Part shown: one piece after another, positions 7,574 through 16,233 of the stretch
Numbering within the stretch: position 1 is the stretch's first letter
Layout of the letters: each line of letters starts with the position of its first letter
NCBI GenBank assembly: GCA_016183235.1
Contig: JACPFA010000013.1
Span: forward strand, 1 to 64,000
Reading direction: 5' to 3'
DNA length: 64,000 nucleotides
Source of the DNA: Deltaproteobacteria bacterium
GTDB lineage: Bacteria; UBA10199; DSSB01; JACPFA01
Translations under genes and position numbers: made by a program
The notes under the pieces: model-generated
The model's database searches: none
What the model was told of the DNA's origin: nothing
What the model saw: the letters and a program-made list of their open reading frames with translations, nothing else

Positions 7574-7975
7574 ATGGTTACGAATAAAAAGCAATTTTAT
7601 GGCACCGGAAAAAGAAAGGCCGCTATTGCACGCGTAAGGCTTCTGCCGGGCGAGGGTAAATTTACCATCAATGGGCAATACGGTTTAAATGATTATTTCA
7701 AGCGAGCCATCTATGCGATGGTGATTGTCCAACCCTTTGAAGCCACGGGTAACTTGGGCCGTTTTGATGTTCTAGCCACCTTAGAAGGTGGTGGGACTTC
7801 AGGGCAAGCCGAGGCCTTACGTCATGGCATTTCTCGAGCCCTCCTGGAGCTCAATTCTGATTACCGTAAACCACTGCGTCGTGGTGGGTTTTTAACACGT
7901 GATCCCAGAGTCAAAGAACGAAAGAAATACGGCCTGCGTAAGGCACGCAAGGCCACCCAGTACAGTAAACGGTAA
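7574..7975 (+). CDS. rpsI: 30S ribosomal protein S9
   Basis: Small-subunit protein whose C-terminal tail reaches the P-site tRNA. It shows FYGTGKRKAAIARVRLLPGE at the N-terminus, GGGTSGQAEALRHGISRALL in the middle, and the conserved C-terminal end LRKARKATQYSKR. Length (133) is normal. It follows rplM by 10 nt, and its TAA stop shares one base with the ATG of argC (TAATG). Confidence 0.97.
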   Translation: MVTNKKQFYGTGKRKAAIARVRLLPGEGKFTINGQYGLNDYFKRAIYAMVIVQPFEATGNLGRFDVLATLEGGGTSGQAEALRHGISRALLELNSDYRKPLRRGGFLTRDPRVKERKKYGLRKARKATQYSKR

Positions 7976-9009
7976 TGCATTCTTCTATCCAAGTCGCTAT
8001 TATTGGCGCAACGGGTTACACCGGAGAGGAACTTTTACGGCTCCTTTTCCAGCACCCTTATGCTGAAATCGCTGCGGTTACTTCCCAACAACACGTGGGA
8101 AAACCGATCAGCTCTTTTTACCCTCAGTTTAGCAGACTCACTCACTTATCTTTTGAAGATTTAGCTGTTGAAAAAATTTCTCAGAACACAGAGCTGGTTT
8201 TTTTATGTCTACCCCATCATGAGTCAGCCAAAATCGCAGCACAATTTTTAGAAAAGGGGCTTAAAGTCGTCGACCTTTCCGCCGATTTTCGTTTGCATGA
8301 TCTAAAGGTCTATGAAAAATTCTACGGCCCCCATCAAGCCCCTGCCTGGCTTAAACAAGCCGTTTATGGAATCCCTGAATTTTTTAAAGAAAAAATTAAA
8401 TCTGCCCAACTCATCGCTAACCCGGGTTGCTACCCAACCAGTATCTTATTAGCCCTGGCCCCACTTTTAAAAGCCAAGCTCATCCATACCCAAGGTATCA
8501 TTTGTGATTCAAAATCGGGGATGTCAGGTGCGGGCAGAAACACGGTCGAAGAAATCTTGCAAAAAGAGATGCGACAAAATTTTAAAGCCTACAAAGTAGG
8601 CACCCATCGACATACCCCTGAAATCGAACAAGGTTTGTCAATCTTGGCAGGAGAACCCATTAAGGTTACTTTTACCCCTCATTTGCTCCCGGTGATGAGG
8701 GGGATCTTAAGCACGATTTATTGCAAAACCAAAGGCCAGGTTACTTTGTCTGCACTACAAAACGCTTTTAAAGACTTTTATCAGCATAGCCCCTTTGTTC
8801 AGCTATTAGAAAATCAAGAATCTCCTCGTTTACACGACGTGCAAATGACCAACCTCTGTCAAATCGCTTTGCACTTTGACCCGAACCTCCAACAAATCAC
8901 CCTGCTTTCAGCCATCGATAATTTAACCAAGGGTGCCTCGGGCCAAGCCATCCAAAACATGAACCTCTTGTGCAATTTCCCAGAAACCTCAGGGTTATTG
9001 CCTAGCTAA
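7975..9009 (+). CDS. argC: N-acetyl-gamma-glutamyl-phosphate reductase
   Basis: Third step of arginine biosynthesis: NADPH-dependent reduction of N-acetylglutamyl phosphate to the semialdehyde, in the cytosol. The N-terminal Rossmann motif is VAIIGATGYTGEELLRLL (about residues 7-24) and the catalytic cysteine is Cys152 in ANPGCYPTS. The KVGTHRHTPEI segment and the C-terminal dimer region are present; 344 residues is normal. Start overlaps the rpsI stop by one base, so it is translationally coupled. A palindromic element (9034-9210) follows the stop and may act as the 3' hairpin of the transcript. Confidence 0.95.
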   Translation: MHSSIQVAIIGATGYTGEELLRLLFQHPYAEIAAVTSQQHVGKPISSFYPQFSRLTHLSFEDLAVEKISQNTELVFLCLPHHESAKIAAQFLEKGLKVVDLSADFRLHDLKVYEKFYGPHQAPAWLKQAVYGIPEFFKEKIKSAQLIANPGCYPTSILLALAPLLKAKLIHTQGIICDSKSGMSGAGRNTVEEILQKEMRQNFKAYKVGTHRHTPEIEQGLSILAGEPIKVTFTPHLLPVMRGILSTIYCKTKGQVTLSALQNAFKDFYQHSPFVQLLENQESPRLHDVQMTNLCQIALHFDPNLQQITLLSAIDNLTKGASGQAIQNMNLLCNFPETSGLLPS

Positions 9010-9033
9010 ATAAATAGTCGGTTTTGAAGAAAT

Positions 9034-9210
9034 ACTAACAAGTCCTCTGTATAGGCTACAGATTGCGAGGATTATGTGGCGAAAGAAGGAAGATGAGCAA
9101 AAAGTCCGCAGGCGTACCTTAGGGTACGTCGAGGACTTTTTGCGAAATCTGACGCGCTTCGCAGCCCATAAGCCGAAGCAAGCTGTAGCCTATACAGAGG
9201 ACTTGTTAGT
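9034..9210. repeat. 177-bp palindromic element, copy B
   Basis: Perfect 27-bp terminal inverted repeat (9034-9060 and 9184-9210). The interior is nearly identical to copy C at 55195-55370 and shares its core with copy A. The central hairpin is GTACC-TTAG-GGTAC within a longer stem ending in CAAAAAGTCC / GGACTTTTTG. It sits between argC and the convergent toxin-antitoxin-like pair. Confidence 0.9.
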
Positions 9211-9245
9211 AAGTGGGCTCATTCACTTTTCTTGAAATACATTTT

Positions 9246-9479
9246 TTATAGTGCAACAACCTCGATCTCTGCTCCCATACTACGTGCCTTTGCTGTCACA
9301 GATTCTAGTGATTTGGCCGCTTTTGCGTTTATCCACGATTCTCCACACTGAATACAAATTGAGGCAGGGACATTCCGAACCACCACCACGCCCTTTCCTG
9401 TATCGGCTGTAAAAGTAGTTTTACCTTTTTTTCGATCCCCACCACATAACGGACATAATTTCTGAGAATTCTTTTTCAC
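9246..9479 (-). CDS. YgiT/MqsA-type zinc-finger protein, probable antitoxin
   Basis: Small 77-residue protein with two CxxC pairs (CPLCGG at about 9-14 and CIQCGE at about 42-47) that match the zinc-binding N-terminal domain of MqsA/YgiT antitoxins; the helix-turn-helix half of MqsA is absent, as in the many short YgiT-type relatives. Its start overlaps the stop of the upstream DUF4258 gene by four bases (ATGA, 9476-9479). The DUF4258 plus YgiT-type pair is a common toxin-antitoxin-like arrangement, here with the putative toxin first. Function is inferred from that pairing. Confidence 0.75.
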   Translation of the reverse strand: MKKNSQKLCPLCGGDRKKGKTTFTADTGKGVVVVRNVPASICIQCGESWINAKAAKSLESVTAKARSMGAEIEVVAL

Positions 9480-9802
9480 TTTTTCATTCTCCTCGTCTTA
9501 TAGTCGCTTTCAAAATATTTCAAATCGGGGGTATAAACCGTAACAATATAAACCCATTGATTTCTCTCGTCAAAGGCTGCGACCACATGCAGTGGGACTT
9601 TGTTCAAAATTCTACCATAAAACAGAGCACTGGGATATGGCTTATCTGCAAGATATTCCTCTATAATAAAACCTCTCCTGAGTACTGCAATTACTTGTTC
9701 TTGGGAGATCTGCCTTTGAACGAGTCGTTCCAATGTATGCTGCCGCCACTCAAACCTGCCTTTAGAAATCGCTTTTCTAAATTTGCCGAGGTTGATGGAC
9801 AT
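9476..9802 (-). CDS. DUF4258 protein, putative toxin
   Basis: Protein of about 108 residues with the DUF4258 pattern: an N-terminal helix with H-x-x-E-R (RQHTLERLVQRQIS), then PYPSALFYGRILNKVPLHVV and VYIVTVYTPD strands. These are RelE-like small folds usually paired with a YgiT-type zinc-finger antitoxin, exactly as here. The ATG at 9802 is preferred over the TTG one codon upstream; no strong ribosome site is visible for either. The toxin role is inferred from family context. Confidence 0.7.
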   Translation of the reverse strand: MSINLGKFRKAISKGRFEWRQHTLERLVQRQISQEQVIAVLRRGFIIEEYLADKPYPSALFYGRILNKVPLHVVAAFDERNQWVYIVTVYTPDLKYFESDYKTRRMKK

Positions 9803-9911
9803 CAAGTGTCTTTTTGCAGACTCAAGCTAGGAAATTCAAGCTATTTGTATTAATTATTTACTTTAACAACAAAGATGTGTAAAAATTGCCCATCCTACTT
9901 CGGGAGGTCCC

Positions 9912-11618
9912 TTGAAAACCAAATTAATTTTTGTAACCGGCGGCGTGGTGAGTTCTTTAGGTAAAGGGCTTGCCTCTGCAAGTGTTGGGGCGTTGTTAGA
10001 ATGCCGAGGGCTAAAAATCACCCTCATGAAGTTAGACCCCTATATCAATGTGGACCCTGGCACCATGAACCCCCTCCAACATGGTGAAGTTTTTGTCACC
10101 GACGATGGCGCCGAAACCGACCTTGACCTAGGCCATTACGAACGCTTCACCCACGCTAAACTTAGCAAACTCAGCAACATCACCACCGGGAAAATCTATC
10201 ACTCGGTCATTGAAAAAGAACGGCGCGGAGAATATTTGGGCAAAACCGTCCAAGTCATTCCGCATATCACCGACGAAATCAAAAGCAGAATCATTCGAGC
10301 CACGCAAGATGTTGATTTAGGCATTATTGAAATTGGCGGAACTGTGGGCGATATTGAATCGCTGCCTTTCCTCGAAGCTATTCGCCAACTTCGTTACGAC
10401 CTTGGCAAAGAAAACGTCTTATATATTCACTTAACGCTGATCCCCCACATGGACACTTCGGGGGAATTAAAAACCAAGCCCACGCAACATAGTGTGCAAA
10501 AACTACGTGAAATCGGTATTCAACCCGACATTTTACTCTGCCGCACCAAATTGCCACTCAATCAAGAAATTAAAAGTAAAATCGCCTTGTTTTGTAATGT
10601 TAATCCTGATTGTGTTTTTCAAGCGATCGATGTGAAAAGCATTTATCAAGTCCCCCTTGAATTCCGAGAAGAAGGCATTGATGAAAAAATCATTGAACTC
10701 CTCAACATTTGGACCAAAGCCCCTGACCTAAAACCCTGGGAAGATTTAATTAATCGCATTAATCACCCCACCCACGAAATTAAAATTGGCGTCGTGGGGA
10801 AATATGTTGACCTAACCGACAGCTATAAAAGCTTAAACGAAGCGCTGATTCATGGTGGTATTGAAAATGATTGTAAGGTTTTATTAAAATTTGTTGATTC
10901 AGAAAAACTTGAAGCCCTGCCCGAAGTAAGCACGGCCTTTCAAGATGTCGATGCCATCCTAGTACCCGGAGGATTTGGCAATCGAGGCATTGAAGGTAAA
11001 ATCAAGGCCATTCAGTATGCGCGCGAGAACAAAGTCCCCTTTTTCGGCATTTGCCTTGGCATGCAATTGGCCTGTATTGAATTTGCCAGACACGTTTGTC
11101 GACTGCGCGAGGCCAATAGTAAAGAATTCGATCCCAACACAGCGCACCCCATCATTGCCCTGATGGAGCAACAAAAAGCTGTCATCAATAAAGGCGCGAC
11201 CATGCGCTTGGGCGCCTATCTTTGTCGCATCAAAAAAGGTACCTTGGCCAATCGCATTTATGGAGAAACCGAAATTTCTGAACGGCATCGGCATCGTTAT
11301 GAATTCAATAATGAATATTTAGATCGGCTCGGAGCAAAGGGGATGGTATTTTCCGGAACTTCTCCTGATGGTTCGTTGGTAGAAATCGTTGAGATTAAAA
11401 AACACCCTTGGTTTTTAGGCTGTCAATTTCACCCTGAGTTTAAATCAAAGCCCATGACCGCTCACCCCATTTTTAGCAACTTTATTGCCCACGCCCTCAA
11501 ATGTAGGGTCAAAGCCGACTGGAAAGATCTTAAAGAAAAAAAATTAACCAAGGGCTTAACCCTAGAATCTTCAGGAAAAAATCCTCAAGAAACACAAGAG
11601 CGAACCGCCAAATCGTAA
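9912..11618 (+). CDS. pyrG: CTP synthase
   Basis: Makes CTP from UTP, ATP and glutamine in the cytosol. The synthetase domain starts with [17 protein letters not shown] and carries the [20 protein letters not shown] segment; the class-I glutamine amidotransferase domain has the nucleophile motif FGICLGMQ and the HPEF histidine. Translation starts at a TTG (9912) preceded by GGGAGG with 4-nt spacing; no ATG fits. At 568 residues it is longer than the usual 530-545, with a polar C-terminal tail after residue 540. It lies 56 nt upstream of rpoN, whereas many delta-lineage genomes have kds and lpt genes in between. Confidence 0.97.
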   Translation: MKTKLIFVTGGVVSSLGKGLASASVGALLECRGLKITLMKLDPYINVDPGTMNPLQHGEVFVTDDGAETDLDLGHYERFTHAKLSKLSNITTGKIYHSVIEKERRGEYLGKTVQVIPHITDEIKSRIIRATQDVDLGIIEIGGTVGDIESLPFLEAIRQLRYDLGKENVLYIHLTLIPHMDTSGELKTKPTQHSVQKLREIGIQPDILLCRTKLPLNQEIKSKIALFCNVNPDCVFQAIDVKSIYQVPLEFREEGIDEKIIELLNIWTKAPDLKPWEDLINRINHPTHEIKIGVVGKYVDLTDSYKSLNEALIHGGIENDCKVLLKFVDSEKLEALPEVSTAFQDVDAILVPGGFGNRGIEGKIKAIQYARENKVPFFGICLGMQLACIEFARHVCRLREANSKEFDPNTAHPIIALMEQQKAVINKGATMRLGAYLCRIKKGTLANRIYGETEISERHRHRYEFNNEYLDRLGAKGMVFSGTSPDGSLVEIVEIKKHPWFLGCQFHPEFKSKPMTAHPIFSNFIAHALKCRVKADWKDLKEKKLTKGLTLESSGKNPQETQERTAKS

Positions 11619-11636
11619 AAAATTGGCACGCCTCCC

Positions 11637-11666
11637 TTGACACCCCTTAGCCCAAACTACTATGAT
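11637..11666 (+). promoter_or_regulatory. Strong sigma-70-like promoter immediately before rpoN
   Basis: TTGACA (11637-11642) and TATGAT (11661-11666) are separated by 18 nt. The -10 box ends only 8 nt before the rpoN ATG, so transcription would begin at or next to the start codon, predicting a leaderless mRNA. No good ribosome-binding site is present. Confidence 0.65.
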
Positions 11667-11674
11667 TAGGTTAT

Positions 11675-13174
11675 ATGGCACTGACTTTGCAGCAAAACCT
11701 CAAACTCGCCCAATCCCTTGTCATTACACCGCAATTACAACAAGCTATTAAGCTGCTTCAATTATCCCACGTTGAATTAATTGATGTGGTGCAACAAGAA
11801 CTCATGGAAAATCCCCTGTTAGAAGAAGCGGCCGAAGTAGAAGAATTACCCAAGGAACCCCCCGAAATTTTAGTTGAAAAACAAGAACTTGAAAGTGAAG
11901 TCCCCACCACCACCCACCCCGCTGAACTTGAAGTAGGGGCACAATCTACCGATCTTTCCAAAGAACCCAAAGACTTTGATTGGGAAAATTATCTCAATAC
12001 TTATAATAATTCTTACGGCCAAACCGAGCATTTTGAACGAGACTCCGACGATGGTAATCTGAGTTATGAAACAGTGGCCTCTTCCAAAACGAGTTTGTTT
12101 GATCATCTCATTTGGCAATTACACCTTTCAAAACTTTCCCCTAAAGAAATGGAAATTGGGGCTGAAATCATCGGCAATTTTGATGAAGATGGTTATTTAA
12201 ATGCGTCGGTTGATGAAATAACCAACCAATTAAACGAACCCACAACCCCTGAAGAAGTCGAGTCGGTTTTAAAAAGAATTCAAAATTTCGACCCCATTGG
12301 AGTGGGGGCACGCAGCCTGCAAGAATGCCTATTGGTTCAAATTGAACATTTAGAGCACGATCGTGACTTGTTGCGAAACCTCATTTCTAATTTTATGCAC
12401 GAATTAGAAAGAAAAGATTACTCCCGCATTGCCAGGGGTTTAAAAATTTCGCCTCACAAGGTAAAATTTTTAATCAAAACAATTCATTCGTTAGATCCAA
12501 AACCAGGCCTATCTATTTCAATTTCAGAAGCCCAATACATTTCACCCGATGTTTATGTTAAAAAAGTAGGCGATGAGTGGGTCATTCTTTTAAACGAAGA
12601 TGGTCTGCCTCGCCTGCAGGTGAGTTCTTATTATAAAAACATGATTTCTCGTGGCAGCAATGGCAATGGTAAGACCGAGGCCAAAGAATATGTGCAAGGC
12701 AAATTGCGCAATGCGGTCTGGCTGATCCGCAGCATTCAGCAACGCCAAAAGACCCTTTATAAAACGGCTAAAACCATTGTTAAATTACAAAAAGAATTTT
12801 TTGAAAGCGGAATTGGGTCTTTAAAACCCATGACCATTAAGGATGTAGCCAACGAAATTGAAATGCATGAATCAACCGTTTCCAGAGTGACCACCAATAA
12901 ATACATGCACACCCCTCACGGCATTTTAGAATTAAAATTCTTTTTCAGTAGCGCCATTTCCACCACTGATGGCACTCGGGTGGCGGCTGAATCCATCAAA
13001 GACAGAATTAAACATCTGATTTCGAGCGAAGATCATGGTCACCCTTATAGTGACCAAGACATTGTTGAAAGTCTCAAAAAGACAAATGTCATCATTGCTC
13101 GCCGCACCGTCGCCAAATATCGTGAAATGCTGGGTATCCTGCCTTCTTCCCAACGCAAACACGCCTTCAAATAA
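11675..13174 (+). CDS. rpoN: RNA polymerase sigma-54 factor
   Basis: Alternative sigma factor recognising -24/-12 promoters and needing enhancer-binding AAA+ activators. Region I is glutamine-rich (LQQNLKLAQSLVITPQLQQA...), followed by an acidic linker (about residues 45-130), the core-binding domain, the helix-turn-helix (KDVANEIEMHESTVSRVTTN) and the C-terminal RpoN box ARRTVAKYRE. Length (499) is normal. A strong promoter lies directly upstream with no leader. It is followed by ptsN without the usual hpf gene; a palindromic element sits in that gap. Confidence 0.97.
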   Translation: MALTLQQNLKLAQSLVITPQLQQAIKLLQLSHVELIDVVQQELMENPLLEEAAEVEELPKEPPEILVEKQELESEVPTTTHPAELEVGAQSTDLSKEPKDFDWENYLNTYNNSYGQTEHFERDSDDGNLSYETVASSKTSLFDHLIWQLHLSKLSPKEMEIGAEIIGNFDEDGYLNASVDEITNQLNEPTTPEEVESVLKRIQNFDPIGVGARSLQECLLVQIEHLEHDRDLLRNLISNFMHELERKDYSRIARGLKISPHKVKFLIKTIHSLDPKPGLSISISEAQYISPDVYVKKVGDEWVILLNEDGLPRLQVSSYYKNMISRGSNGNGKTEAKEYVQGKLRNAVWLIRSIQQRQKTLYKTAKTIVKLQKEFFESGIGSLKPMTIKDVANEIEMHESTVSRVTTNKYMHTPHGILELKFFFSSAISTTDGTRVAAESIKDRIKHLISSEDHGHPYSDQDIVESLKKTNVIIARRTVAKYREMLGILPSSQRKHAFK

Positions 13175-13215
13175 ACTTGCCCATAAGGGCACCTCTAATA
13201 ACTTGGATTTGGGGG

Positions 13216-13335
13216 GACCTCTAAAAAGGGCCCAGATGCAAGGCGCCCGCAAAGACGCGACCGGAGCGTATATGGAAATACGTGAGGATCGCGGCTTTGC
13301 GGGCAACGCGGCAGATGGGTCGTTTTTAACCAGTA
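13216..13335. repeat. Palindromic element overlapping the ptsN start
   Basis: Imperfect inverted repeat with strong inner arms GCCCGCAAAG / CTTTGCGGGC (13245-13254 and 13295-13304) and weaker outer pairing. The apical core reads CCGGAGCGTAT-ATGGAA-ATACGTGAGG, the same core as in the elements at 13789-13934 and 42840-42982. The core contains GGAG followed at 5 nt by ATG, which is the apparent ptsN start. Confidence 0.8.
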
Positions 13336-13775
13336 TCTTAAAAAAAGCGGCCATCATCCCTGAGTTGCGTACCGCCAGCAAAGGTGAGGTCTTAAAAGAG
13401 TTGGTCGATGCGCTTTATTTAACTGTGCCTAATATTGACCCCCATCGCTTGGTCAAACTCCTCAAAGAAAGAGAAGAATTAGGCAGCACTGGAGTAGGGA
13501 GCGGCGTCGCCATCCCCCATGCCAAATACCCCGATCTTGAAAATATTGTCGCAGCCTTTGGTAAAAGTTCATCGGGTATAGCCTTTGATGCCCAAGATGG
13601 GCAGCCCGTTCACCTATTTTTTGCTTTAGTCGCCCCAGAGCACGCTGCGGGTCTTCATTTGAAGGTCTTGGCCAAATTATCGCGCTTACTCAAAGAAGAG
13701 TCTTTTAGGCAACGCCTGCTAGCCGCTGACGACCCAGAATCGATCTATTCAATCATCCTTGAAAAGGATGATTGA
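13272..13775 (+). CDS. ptsN: PTS IIA-like nitrogen-regulatory protein
   Basis: EIIA(Ntr)-type regulatory phosphoprotein. The conserved body runs from LTSILKKAAIIPELRTASK to the C-terminus, with the phosphorylatable histidine in GSGVAIPHAKYPDL. Normal PtsN is about 150 residues and starts just before that first segment. No ATG, GTG or TTG is present there; the nearest start is the ATG at 13272 inside a palindromic repeat, which adds 17 residues (MEIREDRGFAGNAADGS) encoded by the repeat and has GGAG 5 nt upstream, also from the repeat. The protein probably receives phosphate from PtsI/HPr encoded downstream. Confidence 0.9.
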   Translation: MEIREDRGFAGNAADGSFLTSILKKAAIIPELRTASKGEVLKELVDALYLTVPNIDPHRLVKLLKEREELGSTGVGSGVAIPHAKYPDLENIVAAFGKSSSGIAFDAQDGQPVHLFFALVAPEHAAGLHLKVLAKLSRLLKEESFRQRLLAADDPESIYSIILEKDD

Positions 13776-13788
13776 TCCCAAAATCCCT

Positions 13789-13934
13789 GGGGCTGTTGAA
13801 AAACGCCCATCTACGGAGCCTGTCCTGAGCAATAGCGAAGGATTGCCGCAAAACCGCAATCCTCACGTACTTTCATGTACGCTCCGGTTGCGGTTTTGCG
13901 GCTGCCTTGTATCTGGGCATTTTTGAACAGCCCC
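13789..13934. repeat. 146-bp palindromic element with a nested short repeat
   Basis: Outer arms GGGGCTGTTGAAAAA and its near-complement (ending at 13934) flank inner arms GCCGCAAAACCGCAA / TTGCGGTTTTGCGGC and the core CCTCACGTAC-N6-GTACGCTCCGG. The left arm alone carries about 26 extra bases (near 13817-13842, containing CCTGTCCTGAGC and CGAAGGA), which look like a second repeat type inserted into the first. The element fills the gap between ptsN and hprK. Confidence 0.85.
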
Positions 13935-13990
13935 TAAAAAACAATATTTTTCAACATTTTCTTGTGGTATTATCAAAGCAAGGGATTTGC

Positions 13991-14959
13991 ATGATTTCAA
14001 TCCAAGTGTCTGAATTACTTAAAGATTCTTCTTATAACCTCAATCTTGAGATTCTAAGCGGGCGTAAAGGGCTCGATAAAAAGATCACGATCCCTCGTAT
14101 CCAAAAACCAGGCTTAGCCCTAACCGGTGATACCTCGAACCTTCATGCCGGGCGCATTCAAGTCATTGGCAAGTCGGAGGTCAATTATTTAAATAACCTC
14201 TCAGACAATAAACTAACGACCGTCGTAAAAAAGATTTGTGAAATTGATCTGGCTTGTTTTGTGGTCACTCGAGGTAACCAACCTCCCAATATTTTATTAG
14301 ACGAATGCGAAACCAAAAATATCCCTATTTTCACGACTAATTTAATCACCAGCACCTTTATCAACCGAGTTTCTAAATTTCTAGAATACAAGTTAACCGC
14401 CACCACTTCACTTCATGGCGTGCTCTTAGATGTCTTTGGGGTCGGTGTTCTCATTATTGGCAAGAGCGGAATTGGTAAAAGCGAATGTGCCCTAGATTTA
14501 ATTTTGCGAGGGCATCGCTTAGTAGCCGATGATATTGTGCAAATTAAAAAACGCCCTCCGGCCACACTTTCGGGGATGGGAACCGAACTCATTAAGCATC
14601 ATATGGAAATTAGAGGCTTGGGGATTATCAACATCAAAGACCTATTTGGGGTCGCCGCCATCCGCGATGCTAAAGTTATTGAAATTGTCGTTGAACTGAT
14701 CGAGTGGGGTGGCCATGAAGAATACGACCGTTTAGGCATTGACGATAAATATTATTCGATTCTCGATGTTAAGATTCCTTATATTCGCATCCCGGTACGG
14801 CCTGGTAGAAACATTACCACCATTGTAGAAGTGGCCGCTCGAAACCATTTACTTAAATTGCGAGGGCATTTTTCAGCCAAAGAATTTCAAGACACCCTCA
14901 ATACCGAATTAATCCGACAAGAAGAAGCCCATAAAGCCAAACTTGATGCCGTGGAATAA
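13991..14959 (+). CDS. hprK: HPr kinase/phosphorylase
   Basis: Bifunctional enzyme that phosphorylates and dephosphorylates a serine of HPr in response to metabolic state. From the ATG at 13991 the protein has 322 residues, normal for the family, and starts at the usual position (MISIQVSELLKDSS). The P-loop is IGKSGIGKSECALDL (about 156-170), preceded by LHGVLLDVFGVGVL, and the signature region around EIRGLGIINI is present. It lies in the ptsN-hprK-rapZ-EIIA-HPr-ptsI cluster, and its target HPr keeps the matching serine. The 3' end overlaps rapZ by 14 bases. Confidence 0.95.
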   Translation: MISIQVSELLKDSSYNLNLEILSGRKGLDKKITIPRIQKPGLALTGDTSNLHAGRIQVIGKSEVNYLNNLSDNKLTTVVKKICEIDLACFVVTRGNQPPNILLDECETKNIPIFTTNLITSTFINRVSKFLEYKLTATTSLHGVLLDVFGVGVLIIGKSGIGKSECALDLILRGHRLVADDIVQIKKRPPATLSGMGTELIKHHMEIRGLGIINIKDLFGVAAIRDAKVIEIVVELIEWGGHEEYDRLGIDDKYYSILDVKIPYIRIPVRPGRNITTIVEVAARNHLLKLRGHFSAKEFQDTLNTELIRQEEAHKAKLDAVE

Positions 14960-15818
14960 AGCCCAAAAACAATTTTTTTTGGTATCGGGTCTTTCTGGCT
15001 CAGGGAAAACCACTGCTTTAAAGGCTTTAGAAGATTTGGGCTTTTTCTGTATCGACAATCTACCTATTCATCTCTTAAAAAATGACCACCCCTTTGAACA
15101 ATGGCTAAGCGGTAGTTTACACACCGCACTTGGCATGGATATAAGAGACCCCGGGTTTATCAAAGAATACCCTGAGCTCATCACAGAACTACAAAAAAAA
15201 ATCTCTCAAATCAAAATCCTATTTCTGGATTGTGCCGAGGCAACCTTACTTCGAAGATTTTCTGAAAGTCGAAGACCGCATCCTTTAGGGCGTAATATCC
15301 CTTTAATTCAAGCCATTAAACAGGAACGAAAAAAATTAAACCTACTTAAATTAAAAGCCGACTATGTTTTAGATACCTCTCATCTAAATGTTCACCAACT
15401 CAAAAATGAGATCCATAAACTATTAGGCCGCTTTCTACCCATGCCCGCTTGTACTTTAACACTAACTTCTTTCGCCTACAAAAGGAGTATACCTTTGCAA
15501 TCCGATTGGGTCGTGGATGTTCGGTTTTTAAAGAATCCCTTTTTCCACCCAAAATTATCTAAACTAACGGGAAAAGACAAACGGGTCCAAAATTTCATTT
15601 TTCGACAAAAAGAAACAAAAATTTTTATGAAAAATTTGGCTCATTTTTTAAATTATATCTTGATTCAGAATAAAAAAGAGGGGAAAGCCTATATTAATAT
15701 CGCTATTGGTTGTACCGGGGGCCAACACCGTTCCGTAGCCATGGTGGAGAGGCTACCCCAACTCCTGAAGATAAAAGATTTTTCCGTGTTTACTTTTCAC
15801 CGTGATTTAATAGAATGA
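14946..15818 (+). CDS. rapZ: RapZ/YvcJ-family nucleotide-binding adapter protein
   Basis: P-loop protein that binds RNA and nucleotides; in enterobacteria it guides RNase E to the GlmZ small RNA, but its role in this lineage is unproven. The Walker A motif is SGLSGSGKTTAL (about residues 14-25); ESRRPHPLG and the C-terminal domain motifs DVRFLKNPFF and IAIGCTGGQHRSVAM are all present. 290 residues is normal. The ATG at 14946 lies inside hprK, and a TTG one codon earlier is also in frame. It belongs to the regulatory PTS operon. Confidence 0.93.
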   Translation: MPWNKAQKQFFLVSGLSGSGKTTALKALEDLGFFCIDNLPIHLLKNDHPFEQWLSGSLHTALGMDIRDPGFIKEYPELITELQKKISQIKILFLDCAEATLLRRFSESRRPHPLGRNIPLIQAIKQERKKLNLLKLKADYVLDTSHLNVHQLKNEIHKLLGRFLPMPACTLTLTSFAYKRSIPLQSDWVVDVRFLKNPFFHPKLSKLTGKDKRVQNFIFRQKETKIFMKNLAHFLNYILIQNKKEGKAYINIAIGCTGGQHRSVAMVERLPQLLKIKDFSVFTFHRDLIE

Positions 15819-15822
15819 AAAC

Positions 15823-16233
15823 ATGAGCATCGGTATCGTCATTATAACCCACGGCAACATTGGTCGAGAAATGACCAAAGTCGTAGAAACTATCACCAAT
15901 GAAAAATCGGGGTTTGTTTGCGTAAGTGTCGATCACAATTCCCCCTTAGAATTCATCAGCAAAAATATTCATGCTGCTATTGAACAAGTCAAAACCACTG
16001 AGGGCGTATTGGTTTTGACCGACATCTTTGGTGCTACCCCTTGCAACGAATGTGTCCCTCTGCTTTCCAACAAAAATATTCAAATTGTTGCTGGGGTTAA
16101 TTTGCCCATGCTCATGAAAATCGCCACTCACATGCTACCCTCTAATCTCTTAGAGGCTGCACACTTTATTCAAAATTATGGTAAAAATAATATCCTCGAC
16201 GTTCGGGATTTATGTCAAAAGGCGGGAAAGTGA
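15823..16233 (+). CDS. PTS EIIA of the mannose/fructose family
   Basis: EIIA(Man)-type phosphocarrier of 136 residues. The active histidine is His10 in IVIITHGN, and LTDIFGATPCN is the conserved loop. No IIB, IIC or IID permease gene lies nearby, so as in other delta-lineages this protein probably acts in regulation rather than sugar uptake. It starts 4 nt after rapZ and its TGA stop overlaps the likely GTG start of the HPr gene. Confidence 0.92.
   Translation: MSIGIVIITHGNIGREMTKVVETITNEKSGFVCVSVDHNSPLEFISKNIHAAIEQVKTTEGVLVLTDIFGATPCNECVPLLSNKNIQIVAGVNLPMLMKIATHMLPSNLLEAAHFIQNYGKNNILDVRDLCQKAGK

Noticed and set aside
11623-11642. TGGCACG followed by TTGAC upstream of rpoN as a sigma-54 promoter
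   Set aside because: The -24-like and -12-like parts are two bases too far apart and the expected TTGC is TTGA; the sigma-70 promoter explains the site better.
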